Shown: piece by piece, positions 1 through 8,552 of the stretch | Layout: every line of letters starts with the position of its first letter | How positions within the stretch are numbered: position 1 is the stretch's first letter | Assembly: GCF_004212635.1 (NCBI RefSeq) | Contig: NZ_PSRT01000040.1 | Location: 1-63,174 of the forward strand | DNA: 63,174 bases | DNA from: Bradyrhizobium genosp. SA-3 | GTDB taxonomy: Bacteria; Pseudomonadota; Alphaproteobacteria; Rhizobiales; Xanthobacteraceae | Direction of reading: 5' to 3' | Made by a program: the position numbers and the translations under genes | The notes under the pieces: model-generated | The model's database searches: none | The model's input: the letters and a program-made list of their open reading frames with translations, nothing else | Told to the model about the DNA's origin: nothing

Positions 1-290
1 GCGCGCGCGCCGTCGCGCGACCAGCCGGCCGTTTCGCGGATGTTGACGAAGCTGATCGCATCAGGCCGCTCGCCGGCCTCCTCAGTGAACTGCGGCGCCT
101 GCTGCGTGCAGGCGATCGTCAGTGCACCTCCAGCGGCCGCCGCGCTGCGGAAGTGATCGAGCTCGGCGCCGCAGAGATGGCGAAAGCTCTTGATCTCGCA
201 GTTGGGACATCCACGCTGAATCGCGGCCGAGTCGAGACGCATCGTGTCTTCGCACGAGCAGATCAGGACGGTCTTGGATGGCTGCTCCAG
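1..290 (-). CDS. iron-sulfur (4Fe-4S) protein of formate dehydrogenase locus, N-terminus only
   Basis: The gene runs off the left edge, so only about 96 N-terminal residues are visible on the reverse strand. They include KTVLICSCEDTM, then RGCPNCEIKSFRHLCGAELD and a TIACTQQAPQF segment. This cysteine-rich start is typical, from memory, of the large 4Fe-4S proteins encoded beside formate dehydrogenase accessory genes in rhizobia. No ATG, GTG or TTG lies near the conserved start. A GGAGGGG ribosome site is followed five bases later by CTG (288-290), taken here as a probable CTG start. The gene is divergent from the accessory operon and probably acts in electron transfer or assembly for formate dehydrogenase. 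The family is fairly sure; the start is not. Confidence 0.65.
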   Translation of the reverse strand, partial: MEQPSKTVLICSCEDTMRLDSAAIQRGCPNCEIKSFRHLCGAELDHFRSAAAAGGALTIACTQQAPQFTEEAGERPDAISFVNIRETAGWSRDGAR

Positions 291-425
291 GTTAACCCCT
301 CCGCCAATCCGGTACCGACGACGGACTCGCGCCGGCCCTTCGCTTCCTATAGAACATTATCCATCGGGAAGAAAAGGAAAGCGGAGGACGGCCTGCCGTC
401 GATCCCAGTCAGCCACGTTTCCCTG
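291..425. promoter_or_regulatory. divergent intergenic region of the formate dehydrogenase accessory operon
   Basis: This AT-richer gap lies between the divergent iron-sulfur gene and the accessory operon. It contains a TATAGAACATTAT stretch around 348-360 that could supply a -10 element for the rightward operon, and a purine-rich GCGGAGGA near 380. No FNR-type TTGA-N6-TCAA box was found here, unlike the far right of the window. Confidence 0.35.
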
Positions 426-1148
426 GTGGAACCGATCCACCTGCCGCCGCCGTTCACATTGGTGCGGCTGCGCGAGAGTGGCGACGCTTTTGCCCACGCA
501 TGCCGCATTGCACCAGAGAGCGGCGCCGGAACGCTCGTCTATGTCGGGCGCTTTGACTTGGCGGAGTTCGCCGTGGTGCTCGAGCCGGCCGAGCCGTTAC
601 GCAGCGCGCGGCGCGCGTTCTACGCCGGCATGGTCGCGCTCACCGATGCCTTGCGTGCCTACGCTCCGCCGAGCAAGCCGATCACGATCGGCTGGCCGGA
701 TGCCGTCAGGATCGACGGAGGGCTGGTCGGCGGCGGGCGCATGGGTTGGCCTCTCGCGGCCATTGAGGAGGAGCCGCCGCCATGGCTGGTGTTCGGCGCG
801 ATGATCCGGACGGTTGCCATGAACGAGGATGAGCGGGGTGTTCACCCGCTCGCCTCGGCGCTCGACCAGGAAGGCTTTGGCGAGGCTGGTGCGGCGCAGA
901 TCACGGAGAGCTTTGCCCGGCACCTGATGCTGGCATGCGATGACTGGCAGGCGGGCGGTTTTGATGGCGTCGCGCGCGAATATCTTTCCCGCATGCCCCG
1001 CGAACGGCAGACCGTTCAGCGCATCGATGATCGCGGCGATCTCCTCACGCGCCGGATTGGGGCGGGCGAGATCGAACGTGGCGACCTCGTGCAGGCGCTC
1101 GCGACGCCATCCTGGCTCGATCCGGCGCTCGGAGGGCCGCGGCTGTGA
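426..1148 (+). CDS. biotin/lipoate A/B protein ligase family protein
   Basis: About 240 residues with the compact ligase-like core: LPPPFTLVRLRE, then GAGTLVYVGRFDLAEFAVVL, then the IDGGLVGGGRMGWP loop that in this family contacts the acyl-adenylate. It lacks the full length of a typical LplA (about 340 residues), so it is an accessory member rather than a housekeeping lipoate ligase. Its stop overlaps the next gene by 4 bp (GTGA), the first of a chain of overlaps, which ties it to the formate dehydrogenase accessory set. The open frame continues upstream to 153, but the family homology begins near 430, so GTG at 426 is proposed; no strong ribosome site confirms it. Substrate unknown. Confidence 0.7.
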   Translation: MEPIHLPPPFTLVRLRESGDAFAHACRIAPESGAGTLVYVGRFDLAEFAVVLEPAEPLRSARRAFYAGMVALTDALRAYAPPSKPITIGWPDAVRIDGGLVGGGRMGWPLAAIEEEPPPWLVFGAMIRTVAMNEDERGVHPLASALDQEGFGEAGAAQITESFARHLMLACDDWQAGGFDGVAREYLSRMPRERQTVQRIDDRGDLLTRRIGAGEIERGDLVQALATPSWLDPALGGPRL

Positions 1149-1684
1149 AGCTCCTGCGTACCATCGCGCTCGATCCCTCCGACACCTTCGTGTTCGATGT
1201 AGCGGCGGAGCCGGGTGAATGGGCCGTCTCCGGTGCTTTCCGCTTCTGGGATTGCGACGGTGCGAAGCTCGAGGGCAAGGCGCGCGCGGCGTTTCGCGGC
1301 GGGTTCCTCGGCGTGCAATCCTGGGGCTGGTCGACGCTGGCGCAGATCGTTCCGGCGACCGAGGATGATTGCCGCAGCCTGGTCGATCTCCTTGCCAGGC
1401 AGCTCGTCGATCGTTTCGGTGCGCCGGACATGGCGACAGCGATGACCGCCGCGGAAGAGGAGGTGGCGTTCTCGCAGTCGCTGTGCACCCATCCCGTCAG
1501 CTCGCTTATTGCAGTGCACCGGGCTTCAAGCGATGGCGAGGTTCGCGAGTCCTTTCGCCGACTGAAGCTCCGCGAAGGGCAGGGGCACGGCAAGGCGTTC
1601 TCGTTCATGGAAGTGGAGGACGACGTCCAGCCTGACGGCGACGTCAGGCTTGCGGATCTGGGCCGGGAGCCGACCGTCAGATGA
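1145..1684 (+). CDS. DUF6505-type accessory protein
   Basis: A 179-residue soluble protein with no signal peptide or membrane segment. It starts at GTG 1145, overlapping the upstream stop by 4 bp, and ends in a 4-bp ATGA overlap with the next gene, so it is translationally coupled on both sides. Visible blocks are FVFDVAAEPGEWAVSGAFRF and GGFLGVQSWGWSTLAQIV. It resembles the small uncharacterised family that accompanies formate dehydrogenase in rhizobia (DUF6505 from memory; the number was not checked). A role in cofactor handling or assembly is inferred only from its position. Confidence 0.65.
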   Translation: MKLLRTIALDPSDTFVFDVAAEPGEWAVSGAFRFWDCDGAKLEGKARAAFRGGFLGVQSWGWSTLAQIVPATEDDCRSLVDLLARQLVDRFGAPDMATAMTAAEEEVAFSQSLCTHPVSSLIAVHRASSDGEVRESFRRLKLREGQGHGKAFSFMEVEDDVQPDGDVRLADLGREPTVR

Positions 1685-2688
1685 ACGATTTTTGGATCGC
1701 CTGCGGCCATCATCTGCTCGATCGCGACGAGGGCGGTGGGCTGTGCATCACCGACGAATTCCTCAAGGCCTATTTTGCCCGTCCCGAGCTGATGCCCCCC
1801 GATGATGCATGTCCGGTCGAACGCCGGTTGCACCGCGAACTGCTCGCCGATCCACGTCAGGGGGTCGGCGCCGACGAAATTGCCGGAATTTCCGATGCCG
1901 ATGCCCGAGAGAACTGGCAGTTCGTGCTGGCCTTTCGCGATCTCCTGTTGCGGCATCCGACGCTCGAAGCCGCCTATCTTGCATCGGTGCGATCAGGCGC
2001 GAACGACCTGCCGCCGCTGTTCGTCAACCAGCTGGTCCATGTCATCCTGCGCAACGCGCTCGACGGCTGCGACGACCCGTTCGTGCTGCGCGCGGCCGAG
2101 CTGTTCTTCCGGGTCCAGCGGATTCTGCCGCATGAGCAGGCCCTGCTGCTCGGCGACGAGGAAATAGTCGGCGGCCGTAGTCCGACCCCGGTGCTCTCCC
2201 TGATGTCGATGCTGGGCGCCACCACCGATGCGGTACTCGATGTGTTGAGCGACGAGAATGTCGGGGTGTATTGGCAGCGGAGCGACCAATTCGACATGGC
2301 CCTCGACCTCACGGCCGGCGGACGCGGACCAGCCGCGCTGGCGGAGGCGATGACGCGCTGGATCTCCCACCTGCTGGGCATCGACGTCACGATCGAGCCG
2401 CTGCGTGCGTTGCAGGAGGCAAAGCTCACCTGGTATGTCGGGCTCGATGCCGACGCCACCAAGCTCGGCGACCGTCTGTGGCACGGCGAGGAACTCGACC
2501 AGCGCAGCGCCGACCGGGTGCTCGCACTGTTCCGGCTGACTTTTGCGGATTTAGGCCGCGCGCATAACGATGTCCGGGACGAACCTATCTACCTGATCCT
2601 GTCAATGACGGCGGATCAGAAGCTCCGGATGAAGCCACAAAATCTGCTGACCGGCCTGCCGGTGAAGCGCCTGGAGATGGTGACATGA
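1681..2688 (+). CDS. DUF6352-type accessory protein
   Basis: A 335-residue, mostly helical soluble protein beginning MNDFWIACGHHLLDRDEGGG. It is coupled to both neighbours by 4-bp overlaps. It has no obvious metal-binding cysteine cluster or nucleotide motif. A VNQLVHVILRNALDGCDDPF block and a long acidic, leucine-rich middle suggest an all-alpha scaffold. I recall the same gene order (ligase-like, DUF6505, DUF6352, DUF3305, DUF3306, TorD, fdh) in other Bradyrhizobium genomes, which supports the family label. The biochemical function is unknown. Confidence 0.65.
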   Translation: MNDFWIACGHHLLDRDEGGGLCITDEFLKAYFARPELMPPDDACPVERRLHRELLADPRQGVGADEIAGISDADARENWQFVLAFRDLLLRHPTLEAAYLASVRSGANDLPPLFVNQLVHVILRNALDGCDDPFVLRAAELFFRVQRILPHEQALLLGDEEIVGGRSPTPVLSLMSMLGATTDAVLDVLSDENVGVYWQRSDQFDMALDLTAGGRGPAALAEAMTRWISHLLGIDVTIEPLRALQEAKLTWYVGLDADATKLGDRLWHGEELDQRSADRVLALFRLTFADLGRAHNDVRDEPIYLILSMTADQKLRMKPQNLLTGLPVKRLEMVT

Positions 2689-3203
2689 GCCCGGCGGCAT
2701 CGCCACTAGTGTCCATCTCCGTCGGCGTCGTCGTCGAGCGGCACAAGGCCGACTCGCCCTGGGTGGACTTCGTCTGGCGCGGAATTGCCGTCCTGCCGGA
2801 CGAGCCGGCGGCACAGCCCTGGACCGTGCTCCGCGAACAGGACGGCACGACCCTGTTCTATGCCGGAAGCGCGACCGTGGATCTCTATCCCTCCGAGACG
2901 GCGCGCTATCGCGACAATCTCGCCTCCGGCAGTCCGAGCATCTGGACTGTGCTGTCGCCCTCGGAAGGCGCCTGGCCCTATACCCTTACTGCGGTTACCG
3001 CCGACCCCGCTGAGGGCGAGGGCTTTACCGAAGCCGCCGACAATCTCGTCGAGGCCGTGCCGATGCCGGAGGTGCTGCGCGAAGCAATTGAAAGGTTCGT
3101 CGCCGAGCACCATGTCGAGCGGGAGTTCGTCAAGCGCACGCGGCGCCGCGCTGATCCCGAGGCGCTGGCGCGCCGCGACCATGAAGGGGACAGGAATGAG
3201 TGA
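2685..3203 (+). CDS. DUF3305 domain-containing protein
   Basis: A 172-residue soluble protein. The N-terminal domain reads SISVGVVVERHKADSPWVDF and PWTVLREQDGTTLFYAGSAT, the pattern of DUF3305 proteins found beside respiratory formate dehydrogenases in proteobacteria. The C-terminus is basic (KRTRRRADPEALARRDHEGD). Its ATG overlaps the upstream stop by 4 bp, and its own end overlaps the next gene by 8 bp. It is presumed to help mature or insert the molybdoenzyme; this is inferred from conserved neighbourhood, not from catalytic residues. Confidence 0.8.
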   Translation: MSPAASPLVSISVGVVVERHKADSPWVDFVWRGIAVLPDEPAAQPWTVLREQDGTTLFYAGSATVDLYPSETARYRDNLASGSPSIWTVLSPSEGAWPYTLTAVTADPAEGEGFTEAADNLVEAVPMPEVLREAIERFVAEHHVEREFVKRTRRRADPEALARRDHEGDRNE

Positions 3204-3819
3204 GGAGGAGTTCCTTGCACGTTGGTCCCGCCGCAAACGCGAAGCGCGAGCGGAGCCAGCGAAGCCTGCCGCGGCGCAGCCCACGCTGCCGCCCGAGGCC
3301 AAGGACGATGATAGTGAGTTCGATCTCACGAGCCTGCCGTCGATCGACGAGATCAATGCTGCGACCGACATCACCGCGTTCCTGAGCAAGGGTATTCCAC
3401 AGCAGTTGAGCCGTGCGGCTCTTCGCCGCGCCTGGGCGACCGATCCCGCAATTCGCGACTTCGTCGGGCTTGCGGAGAATGCATGGGACTTCAACGACCC
3501 GACCGCTATGCCGGGTTTTGGGCCGCTGGATTGTTCGTCGGAACAGCTGGCCGCACTCGTCGATCGCATCGTCGGCGGGGTGCGTGAGGTGGTCCAATCC
3601 CTCCCCGAGACGACGATTGAAACAGCGGATCCTTCGGCGGAATTGCATCAAGCCGACGCGACGGCCGCATCGAATGTTGTCGAGACATCAGACGCGACGG
3701 AACAGCCGGCAATCTCTGTTGCGGTGCAACCAACAGTCGCGGACAGATCTGCGGATTTCGCTGAGCCCGTCAGGCGCCGTAGTCACGGTGGTGCACTGCC
3801 GCGCGAGCAGCACGACTAA
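3196..3819 (+). CDS. DUF3306 domain-containing protein
   Basis: A 207-residue protein starting at ATG 3196 (MSEEEFLARWSRRKREARAE), inside the end of the DUF3305 gene. The family start FLxRWSRRK is followed by an acidic linker and a conserved SIDEINAATDITAFL helix, then LRRAWATDPAIRDFVGLAENAWDFNDP. The last 60 residues are low-complexity and variable. DUF3305 and DUF3306 nearly always travel as a pair with formate dehydrogenase operons. A longer in-frame extension upstream to 2785 exists but lies over the DUF3305 gene and has no family similarity, so it was not used. Confidence 0.8.
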   Translation: MSEEEFLARWSRRKREARAEPAKPAAAQPTLPPEAKDDDSEFDLTSLPSIDEINAATDITAFLSKGIPQQLSRAALRRAWATDPAIRDFVGLAENAWDFNDPTAMPGFGPLDCSSEQLAALVDRIVGGVREVVQSLPETTIETADPSAELHQADATAASNVVETSDATEQPAISVAVQPTVADRSADFAEPVRRRSHGGALPREQHD

Positions 3820-3839
3820 AGGATATAGGCTCAGGCTAT

Positions 3840-3859
3840 GGACGGATGATTGACCGTCC
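3840..3859. repeat. small inverted repeat upstream of the TorD fusion gene
   Basis: GGACGG and CCGTCC form perfect 6-bp arms around an 8-base spacer. It is not followed by a T tract, so it is a weak terminator candidate. It lies 80 bp before a gene that encodes its own DNA-binding domain. A second short pair, CTTTG/CAAAG around 3894-3907, is closer to that gene. Either could be an operator. Confidence 0.3.
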
Positions 3860-3940
3860 GTGGAACCGGGACTACGATCCCCCTAGCTCTTTGTTACCAA
3901 AGCAATAATCAAGCAGACGGGACTCGGATGGGAGGTCCAC

Positions 3941-4720
3941 GTGCGTGATGACGGGCTTGATCGCGCAATCGATGCTGCAGGCGGCATTGCTCAGCTTGCG
4001 CGCAAAATAGGTATCACCCAACCCTCCGTCTCGAATTGGACCCGCGTGCCAGCACAACGGGTGGTTGCAGTCGAGGCCGCGACCGGCGTTGCACGCAACG
4101 ATTTGCGGCCCGATCTCTACAGCGAACAAACCGTATCAGCAGAACTCGTCGATTCCCTCGATGCTGCGCGCGCGCAGGAATACGCGTTGCTAGCAACGTT
4201 GCTGTCCGCGTCGCCGTCGAAACGATTGCTCGAGCAGCTTGCGGCATTGACCGGTGACGCAACGCCACTCGGATGCGCGCATGCGGTGCTGGCCAATGCG
4301 GCCTCAAGCGCGGTCGCAGCGAAAGTCGAGCGCGAATATTTTGATCTGTTCGTGGGGCTCGGTCGCGGCGAATTGCTGCCTTATGCCTCGTACTATCTCA
4401 CCGGCTTCCTCAACGAACGGCCGCTGTCGCGCCTGCGTGGGGACCTGGCGACGCTCGGCGTCGAGCGCGTCGCCAACAATTCCGAACCTGAAGATCACGC
4501 CGCCATCATTTGCGAGATCATGTCGGGCCTTGCCGGCGGGCGCTTCGGTGCCTCGCCAGAGGCACAGCGCGCCTTCTTCGAGAAACACGTGTCGCCCTGG
4601 ATGGGGCGGCTGTTCGCGGACATCGAGAGCGCCGGGAACGCGGATTTCTATCGGGCGGTCGGCGCGCTCGGTCGCACCCTTATCGAGATCGAGACGGAAG
4701 CATTCACATTCGCCAACTGA
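3941..4720 (+). CDS. TorD-family chaperone with N-terminal YdaS-type helix-turn-helix
   Basis: A 259-residue two-domain protein. Residues 12-50 read GGIAQLARKIGITQPSVSNW, a Cro/YdaS-like helix-turn-helix with the TQPSVSNW recognition helix. Residues 70-255 are a TorD/DmsD-like all-helical chaperone with YFDLFVGLGRGELLPYASYY and FFEKHVSPWMGRLFADIE. TorD proteins bind the Tat signal and cofactor site of molybdoenzymes until they are loaded. Here the likely client is the formate dehydrogenase alpha subunit 250 bp downstream. The fused DNA-binding domain suggests the chaperone also senses client load and regulates transcription, but this is inference. GTG at 3941 is the start used, with GGGAGG at 3930-3935 just upstream. 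Confidence 0.85.
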   Translation: MRDDGLDRAIDAAGGIAQLARKIGITQPSVSNWTRVPAQRVVAVEAATGVARNDLRPDLYSEQTVSAELVDSLDAARAQEYALLATLLSASPSKRLLEQLAALTGDATPLGCAHAVLANAASSAVAAKVEREYFDLFVGLGRGELLPYASYYLTGFLNERPLSRLRGDLATLGVERVANNSEPEDHAAIICEIMSGLAGGRFGASPEAQRAFFEKHVSPWMGRLFADIESAGNADFYRAVGALGRTLIEIETEAFTFAN

Positions 4721-4749
4721 CCGGCACGCGCAGGTCCAGGAGAGATGCG

Positions 4750-4968
4750 ATGAGTGAAGACAAGAAGACCACAGTGGGACGCCGCGACTTCCTGCGCAAG
4801 GTCAGCATCGGCACGGTCGGTGTCGGTGCGACACTCGCGACACCGTTGGTCGGCTCGGCGCAGGCCGACAGTGAGACCAACGATGAGAAGCGCAAGGCGC
4901 GCTACCAGGAATCCGACCACGTCAAGGCGTTTTACCGCGTCAATCGTTATCCGGCCAAGGGAGGCTGA
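4750..4968 (+). CDS. small twin-arginine signal protein of the formate dehydrogenase operon
   Basis: A 72-residue protein with a Tat motif VGRRDFLRKVSIGT at residues 9-22, an alanine-ending signal region near residue 40 (VGSAQAD), and a short polar tail rich in basic residues (RYQESDHVKAFYRVNRYPAK). It starts at ATG 4750 after an AGGAGA ribosome site and ends 2 bp before the alpha subunit. Such mini-Tat proteins sit immediately before fdhA in many proteobacteria. They may co-translocate as a small subunit or help target the complex; no activity is assigned. Confidence 0.8.
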   Translation: MSEDKKTTVGRRDFLRKVSIGTVGVGATLATPLVGSAQADSETNDEKRKARYQESDHVKAFYRVNRYPAKGG

Positions 4969-4970
4969 CC

Positions 4971-7913
4971 GTGCTGATCAAGCGAACACACCAGCATTCC
5001 CCGCGCCACGGCTCCGTTGTCGAGTCCCTTGCGGGGCAGGCCGGCGGTCTCGACCGCCGCAGCTTCTTGCGCAAATCCGGTCTTGCCGGCGGTGCGCTTG
5101 CCGCGCTCGGCACCTTGCCGGTCGGCAGCGTGCGCAAAGCGGAAGCAGCAATGGCTGGTCCGCTCACCGCAGGCGCGACCATCCGCAAGAACATCTGCAC
5201 GCATTGCGCCGTTGGCTGCACGGTGACGGCCGAGGTCTTGAACGGCGTATGGATCGGCCAGGAGCCGAGCTGGGATTCGCCGATCAATCGCGGCTCGCAT
5301 TGTGCCAAGGGCGCCTCGGTACGCGAACTCGTCCACAGTGAGCGGCGGCTGCGCTATCCGATGAAGCTGGTAAATGGGCAGTGGACCCGCGTCTCCTGGG
5401 ATACCGCGATCAACGAGATCGGAGACAAACTTCAAGCTGTACGTGAGAAGTCGGGCCCCGATTCCGTCTATTGGCTCGGCTCGGCCAAGATGACCAACGA
5501 AGGCGCTTACTTGTTCCGCAAGCTTGGTGCGTTCTGGGGGACCAATAACACCGATCATCAGGCTCGCATCTGCCATTCGACCACCGTGACCGGCGTCGCC
5601 AATACCTGGGGCTACGGCGCGATGACCAACAGCTACAATGATATCCGCAATGCGAAGACACAGGTCATATTGGGCGGCAATCCGGCCGAAGCGCATCCGG
5701 TCTCGCTGCAACATCTGCTCGAGGGCAAGGAGCTGCAAAAAGCCAACTTTATCGTCATCGATCCGCGCTTGACGCGTACGGCGGCCCACGCGACCGAATA
5801 TGTGCGGATGCGCCCGGGCACCGACATCCCGGTGCTCTACGGCATGATGTGGCACATTCTCCAGAATGGCTGGGAGGACAAGGAGTTCATCCGGCAGCGC
5901 GTCTACGGTTTCGACGACATCAAGAAAGAGGTTGAGAAGTGGCCTCCGGAAGAAGTCGAGCGCGTCACCGGCATTCCCGGCGAGCAGCTCAAGCGCGTCG
6001 CCAAGATGTTCGCCACCGAGAAGCCGGCAACCCTCATCTGGGCCATGGGCCAGACCCAGAAGACCGTCGGCACTGCCAACGTACGGGCGAGCTGCATTGC
6101 GCTCCTGATGACCGGAAATGTCGGGAAGGCCGGCGCAGGCGCCAACATCTTCCGTGGCCATGACAACGTGCAGGGCGCAACCGATGTCGGGCTCGATATC
6201 GTCACGCTGCCGTTCTACTACGGCCTCGCCGAAGGCGCCTGGAAGCATTGGTCGCGGGTTTGGGAGGTCGACTATGACTTCCTGAAGTCCCGCTTCGACT
6301 CCAAGCAGATCATGGAAACCCCCGGCATTCCGCTGACCCGCTGGTTCGAGGCAGTGACATTGCCCAAGGATCAGGTCGCGCAGAAAGACAATGTGAAGGC
6401 GGTGTTCGTGCAGGGACACGCCTCCAACAGCATCACCCGCATTCCTGAGTCCCTCAAGGGTCTGAAGGCCCTCGAGCTGCTCGTCATTGCCGACCCGCAT
6501 CCGACGACCTGGGCCTCGCTCTCCGTCGAGGCGGGCCGCAAGGATGGCGTCTATATTCTGCCGGTCGCTACGCAATTCGAATGCAAGGGGTCGCGCGTCG
6601 CCTCCAACCGCTCGCTGCAATGGGGCGAGCAGATCGTGAAGCCGATCTTTGAATCGAAGGATGATCTCGAGGTCATCTATCTGATGGCGAAGAAGCTCGG
6701 CTTCGCCGACCAGATGTTCAAGAAAATCAAGGTCGAAAACAATCTTCCTGAAGCCGAGGATGTGCTGCGCGAGATGAACCGCGGTAGCTGGTCGACTGGC
6801 TATTGCGGGCAATCGCCCGAGCGCCTCAAGGCGCACATGAAGAACCAGGCCAAGTTCGACATGCTGAGCATGCGGGCACCGAAGGACGATCCCGAGGTCG
6901 GCGGCGACTATTATGGTCTGCCCTGGCCGTGCTGGGGATCACCTGAGGTCAAGCATCCCGGCACGCCGCTGCTCTACAACACCAATCTGAACGTGATGGA
7001 CGGCGGCGGTACGTTCCGGCCGCGGTTCGGCATCGAGCGTGAGGAGAAGCTGCCGGACGGCACGACGCGGAAGGTGAGCCTGCTCGCGGACGGCTCGTAC
7101 TCGTTGGGTTCGGGAATTCAGGACGGCTACCCGGAGTTCACGCTGGCCAGCCTGAAGAAGCTCGGCTGGGACAGCGAGCTCACCGAAGCGGAAATGGCCG
7201 TGATCAACAAGATCAATCCGGCCAATCCGGACACGGTGTCGTGGGCGCTCGACCTGTCGGGAGGCATCCAGCGTGTGGCGCTGGCGCATGGCTGCGTTCC
7301 TTACGGCAACGGCAAGGCGCGCATGAATGCCTTCGGTTTGCCCGATCCTATCCCTGTTCACCGCGAGCCGATCTACACGCCGCGCGTCGACCTCGTCGCC
7401 AAGTATCCGACGCTGCCCGACGCCAAGCAGTTCCGGATGCCGAATATCGGGTTCTCCGTGCAGAAGGCAGCGGTGGAGAAGGGAATTGCAAAACAGTTCC
7501 CGCTCATCCTGTCGTCCGGCCGTCTGGTCGAATATGAGGGCGGCGGCGAGGAGACCCGCACCAACCCGTGGCTTGCCGAATTGCAGCAAGACATGTTCAT
7601 CGAGATCAATCCTGCCGATGCCGCCGAGCGCGGTGTCAAGGACGGTGGCTGGGTGTGGGTCACGGGTGCAGAGAACAATTCCAGGGCGAAGATGAAAGCG
7701 CTCGTCACCGAGCGCGTCGGCAAGGGCGTCGCCTGGATGCCATTCCACTTCGGCGGCTGGTTCGCGGGCAAGGATCTTCGCGGCAATTACCCGAAGGGCA
7801 CCGACCCGATCGTGCTCGGCGAAAGCGCCAACACGATCACTACGTACGGATACGACCCCGCGACGGGCATGCAGGAGCCCAAGGTCACTCTCTGCCAAAT
7901 CGCGGCGGCTTAG
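4971..7913 (+). CDS. fdhA: formate dehydrogenase alpha subunit (molybdopterin, Tat-exported)
   Basis: A 980-residue catalytic subunit oxidising formate to CO2 at a bis-MGD molybdenum or tungsten centre, passing electrons to the beta subunit on the periplasmic face. GTG at 4971 is the start. A Tat motif DRRSFLRKSG lies at residues 28-37. A 4Fe-4S site is formed by Cys76, Cys79, Cys83 and Cys111. The metal ligand is Cys201 followed by His202 (ARICHS), the usual formate dehydrogenase pair with cysteine rather than selenocysteine. The C-terminal domain reads LSSGRLVEYEGGGEETRTNP. It lies 11 bp upstream of the beta subunit. Length and motifs fit the membrane-bound, menaquinone/ubiquinone-linked class. 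Confidence 0.95.
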   Translation: MLIKRTHQHSPRHGSVVESLAGQAGGLDRRSFLRKSGLAGGALAALGTLPVGSVRKAEAAMAGPLTAGATIRKNICTHCAVGCTVTAEVLNGVWIGQEPSWDSPINRGSHCAKGASVRELVHSERRLRYPMKLVNGQWTRVSWDTAINEIGDKLQAVREKSGPDSVYWLGSAKMTNEGAYLFRKLGAFWGTNNTDHQARICHSTTVTGVANTWGYGAMTNSYNDIRNAKTQVILGGNPAEAHPVSLQHLLEGKELQKANFIVIDPRLTRTAAHATEYVRMRPGTDIPVLYGMMWHILQNGWEDKEFIRQRVYGFDDIKKEVEKWPPEEVERVTGIPGEQLKRVAKMFATEKPATLIWAMGQTQKTVGTANVRASCIALLMTGNVGKAGAGANIFRGHDNVQGATDVGLDIVTLPFYYGLAEGAWKHWSRVWEVDYDFLKSRFDSKQIMETPGIPLTRWFEAVTLPKDQVAQKDNVKAVFVQGHASNSITRIPESLKGLKALELLVIADPHPTTWASLSVEAGRKDGVYILPVATQFECKGSRVASNRSLQWGEQIVKPIFESKDDLEVIYLMAKKLGFADQMFKKIKVENNLPEAEDVLREMNRGSWSTGYCGQSPERLKAHMKNQAKFDMLSMRAPKDDPEVGGDYYGLPWPCWGSPEVKHPGTPLLYNTNLNVMDGGGTFRPRFGIEREEKLPDGTTRKVSLLADGSYSLGSGIQDGYPEFTLASLKKLGWDSELTEAEMAVINKINPANPDTVSWALDLSGGIQRVALAHGCVPYGNGKARMNAFGLPDPIPVHREPIYTPRVDLVAKYPTLPDAKQFRMPNIGFSVQKAAVEKGIAKQFPLILSSGRLVEYEGGGEETRTNPWLAELQQDMFIEINPADAAERGVKDGGWVWVTGAENNSRAKMKALVTERVGKGVAWMPFHFGGWFAGKDLRGNYPKGTDPIVLGESANTITTYGYDPATGMQEPKVTLCQIAAA

Positions 7914-7924
7914 GAGTAACGACG

Positions 7925-8521
7925 ATGGCACGTATGAAATTTCTCTGCGACGCCGATCGCTGCATCGAGTGCAACGCTTGCGTCACCGCCTGCAAGAACG
8001 AGCACGAGGTGCCCTGGGGCATCAACCGGCGTCGCGTTGTGACCATCAATGACGGCAAGCCGGGCGAACGCTCGGTCACGATGGCCTGCATGCATTGCAC
8101 CGATGCGCCGTGCGCTGCGGTGTGCCCGGTGAACTGCTTCTACACCACCGCTGACGGCGTGGTGCTGCACTCCAAGGATCTCTGCATCGGCTGCGGCTAT
8201 TGCTTCTACGCCTGTCCGTTCGGCGCGCCGCAATATCCGAAGGTCGGTAACTTCGGCTCCCGCGGCAAGATGGACAAGTGCACCTATTGCGCCGGCGGTC
8301 CGGAGGCGGACGGCAGCAAGGAAGAATACGAGAAATACGGCGCGAACCGGCTGGCCGAGGGCAAGCTGCCGCTGTGTGCCGAAATGTGCTCGACAAAATC
8401 GCTGCTCGCAGGCGACGGCGAGATCATCGCGCAGATCTACAAGGAGCGTGTGATGAAGCGCGGCTACGGGTCGGGTGCCTGGGGGTGGAAGACGGCCTAT
8501 CGCGAGACGATCGAATCCTGA
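7925..8521 (+). CDS. fdhB: formate dehydrogenase beta subunit, 4Fe-4S ferredoxin type
   Basis: A 198-residue electron-transfer subunit with four CxxCxxCxxxC-type clusters: CDADRCIECNACVTACKNEH, CMHCTDAPCAAVCPVNC, CIGCGYCFYACPFGAPQ and CTYC with CAEMC. It takes electrons from the alpha subunit and hands them to the cytochrome b subunit. It has no Tat signal, so it is presumably exported in complex with alpha. ATG 7925 follows a TAGGAG ribosome site. A longer frame upstream to 7568 lies over fdhA and was rejected. Confidence 0.95.
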   Translation: MARMKFLCDADRCIECNACVTACKNEHEVPWGINRRRVVTINDGKPGERSVTMACMHCTDAPCAAVCPVNCFYTTADGVVLHSKDLCIGCGYCFYACPFGAPQYPKVGNFGSRGKMDKCTYCAGGPEADGSKEEYEKYGANRLAEGKLPLCAEMCSTKSLLAGDGEIIAQIYKERVMKRGYGSGAWGWKTAYRETIES

Positions 8522-8552
8522 CGAAGGTCGCGCGAACATTGAGGAGGAGCTC

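Noticed and set aside
5571..5576. Possible selenocysteine in FdhA
   Set aside because: The codon at the metal ligand is TGC (Cys201), not TGA, so the enzyme is a cysteine type.
4947..6836. 629-residue open frame on the reverse strand
   Set aside because: It lies wholly opposite fdhA, has no family motif, and follows from high-GC codon usage of the true gene.
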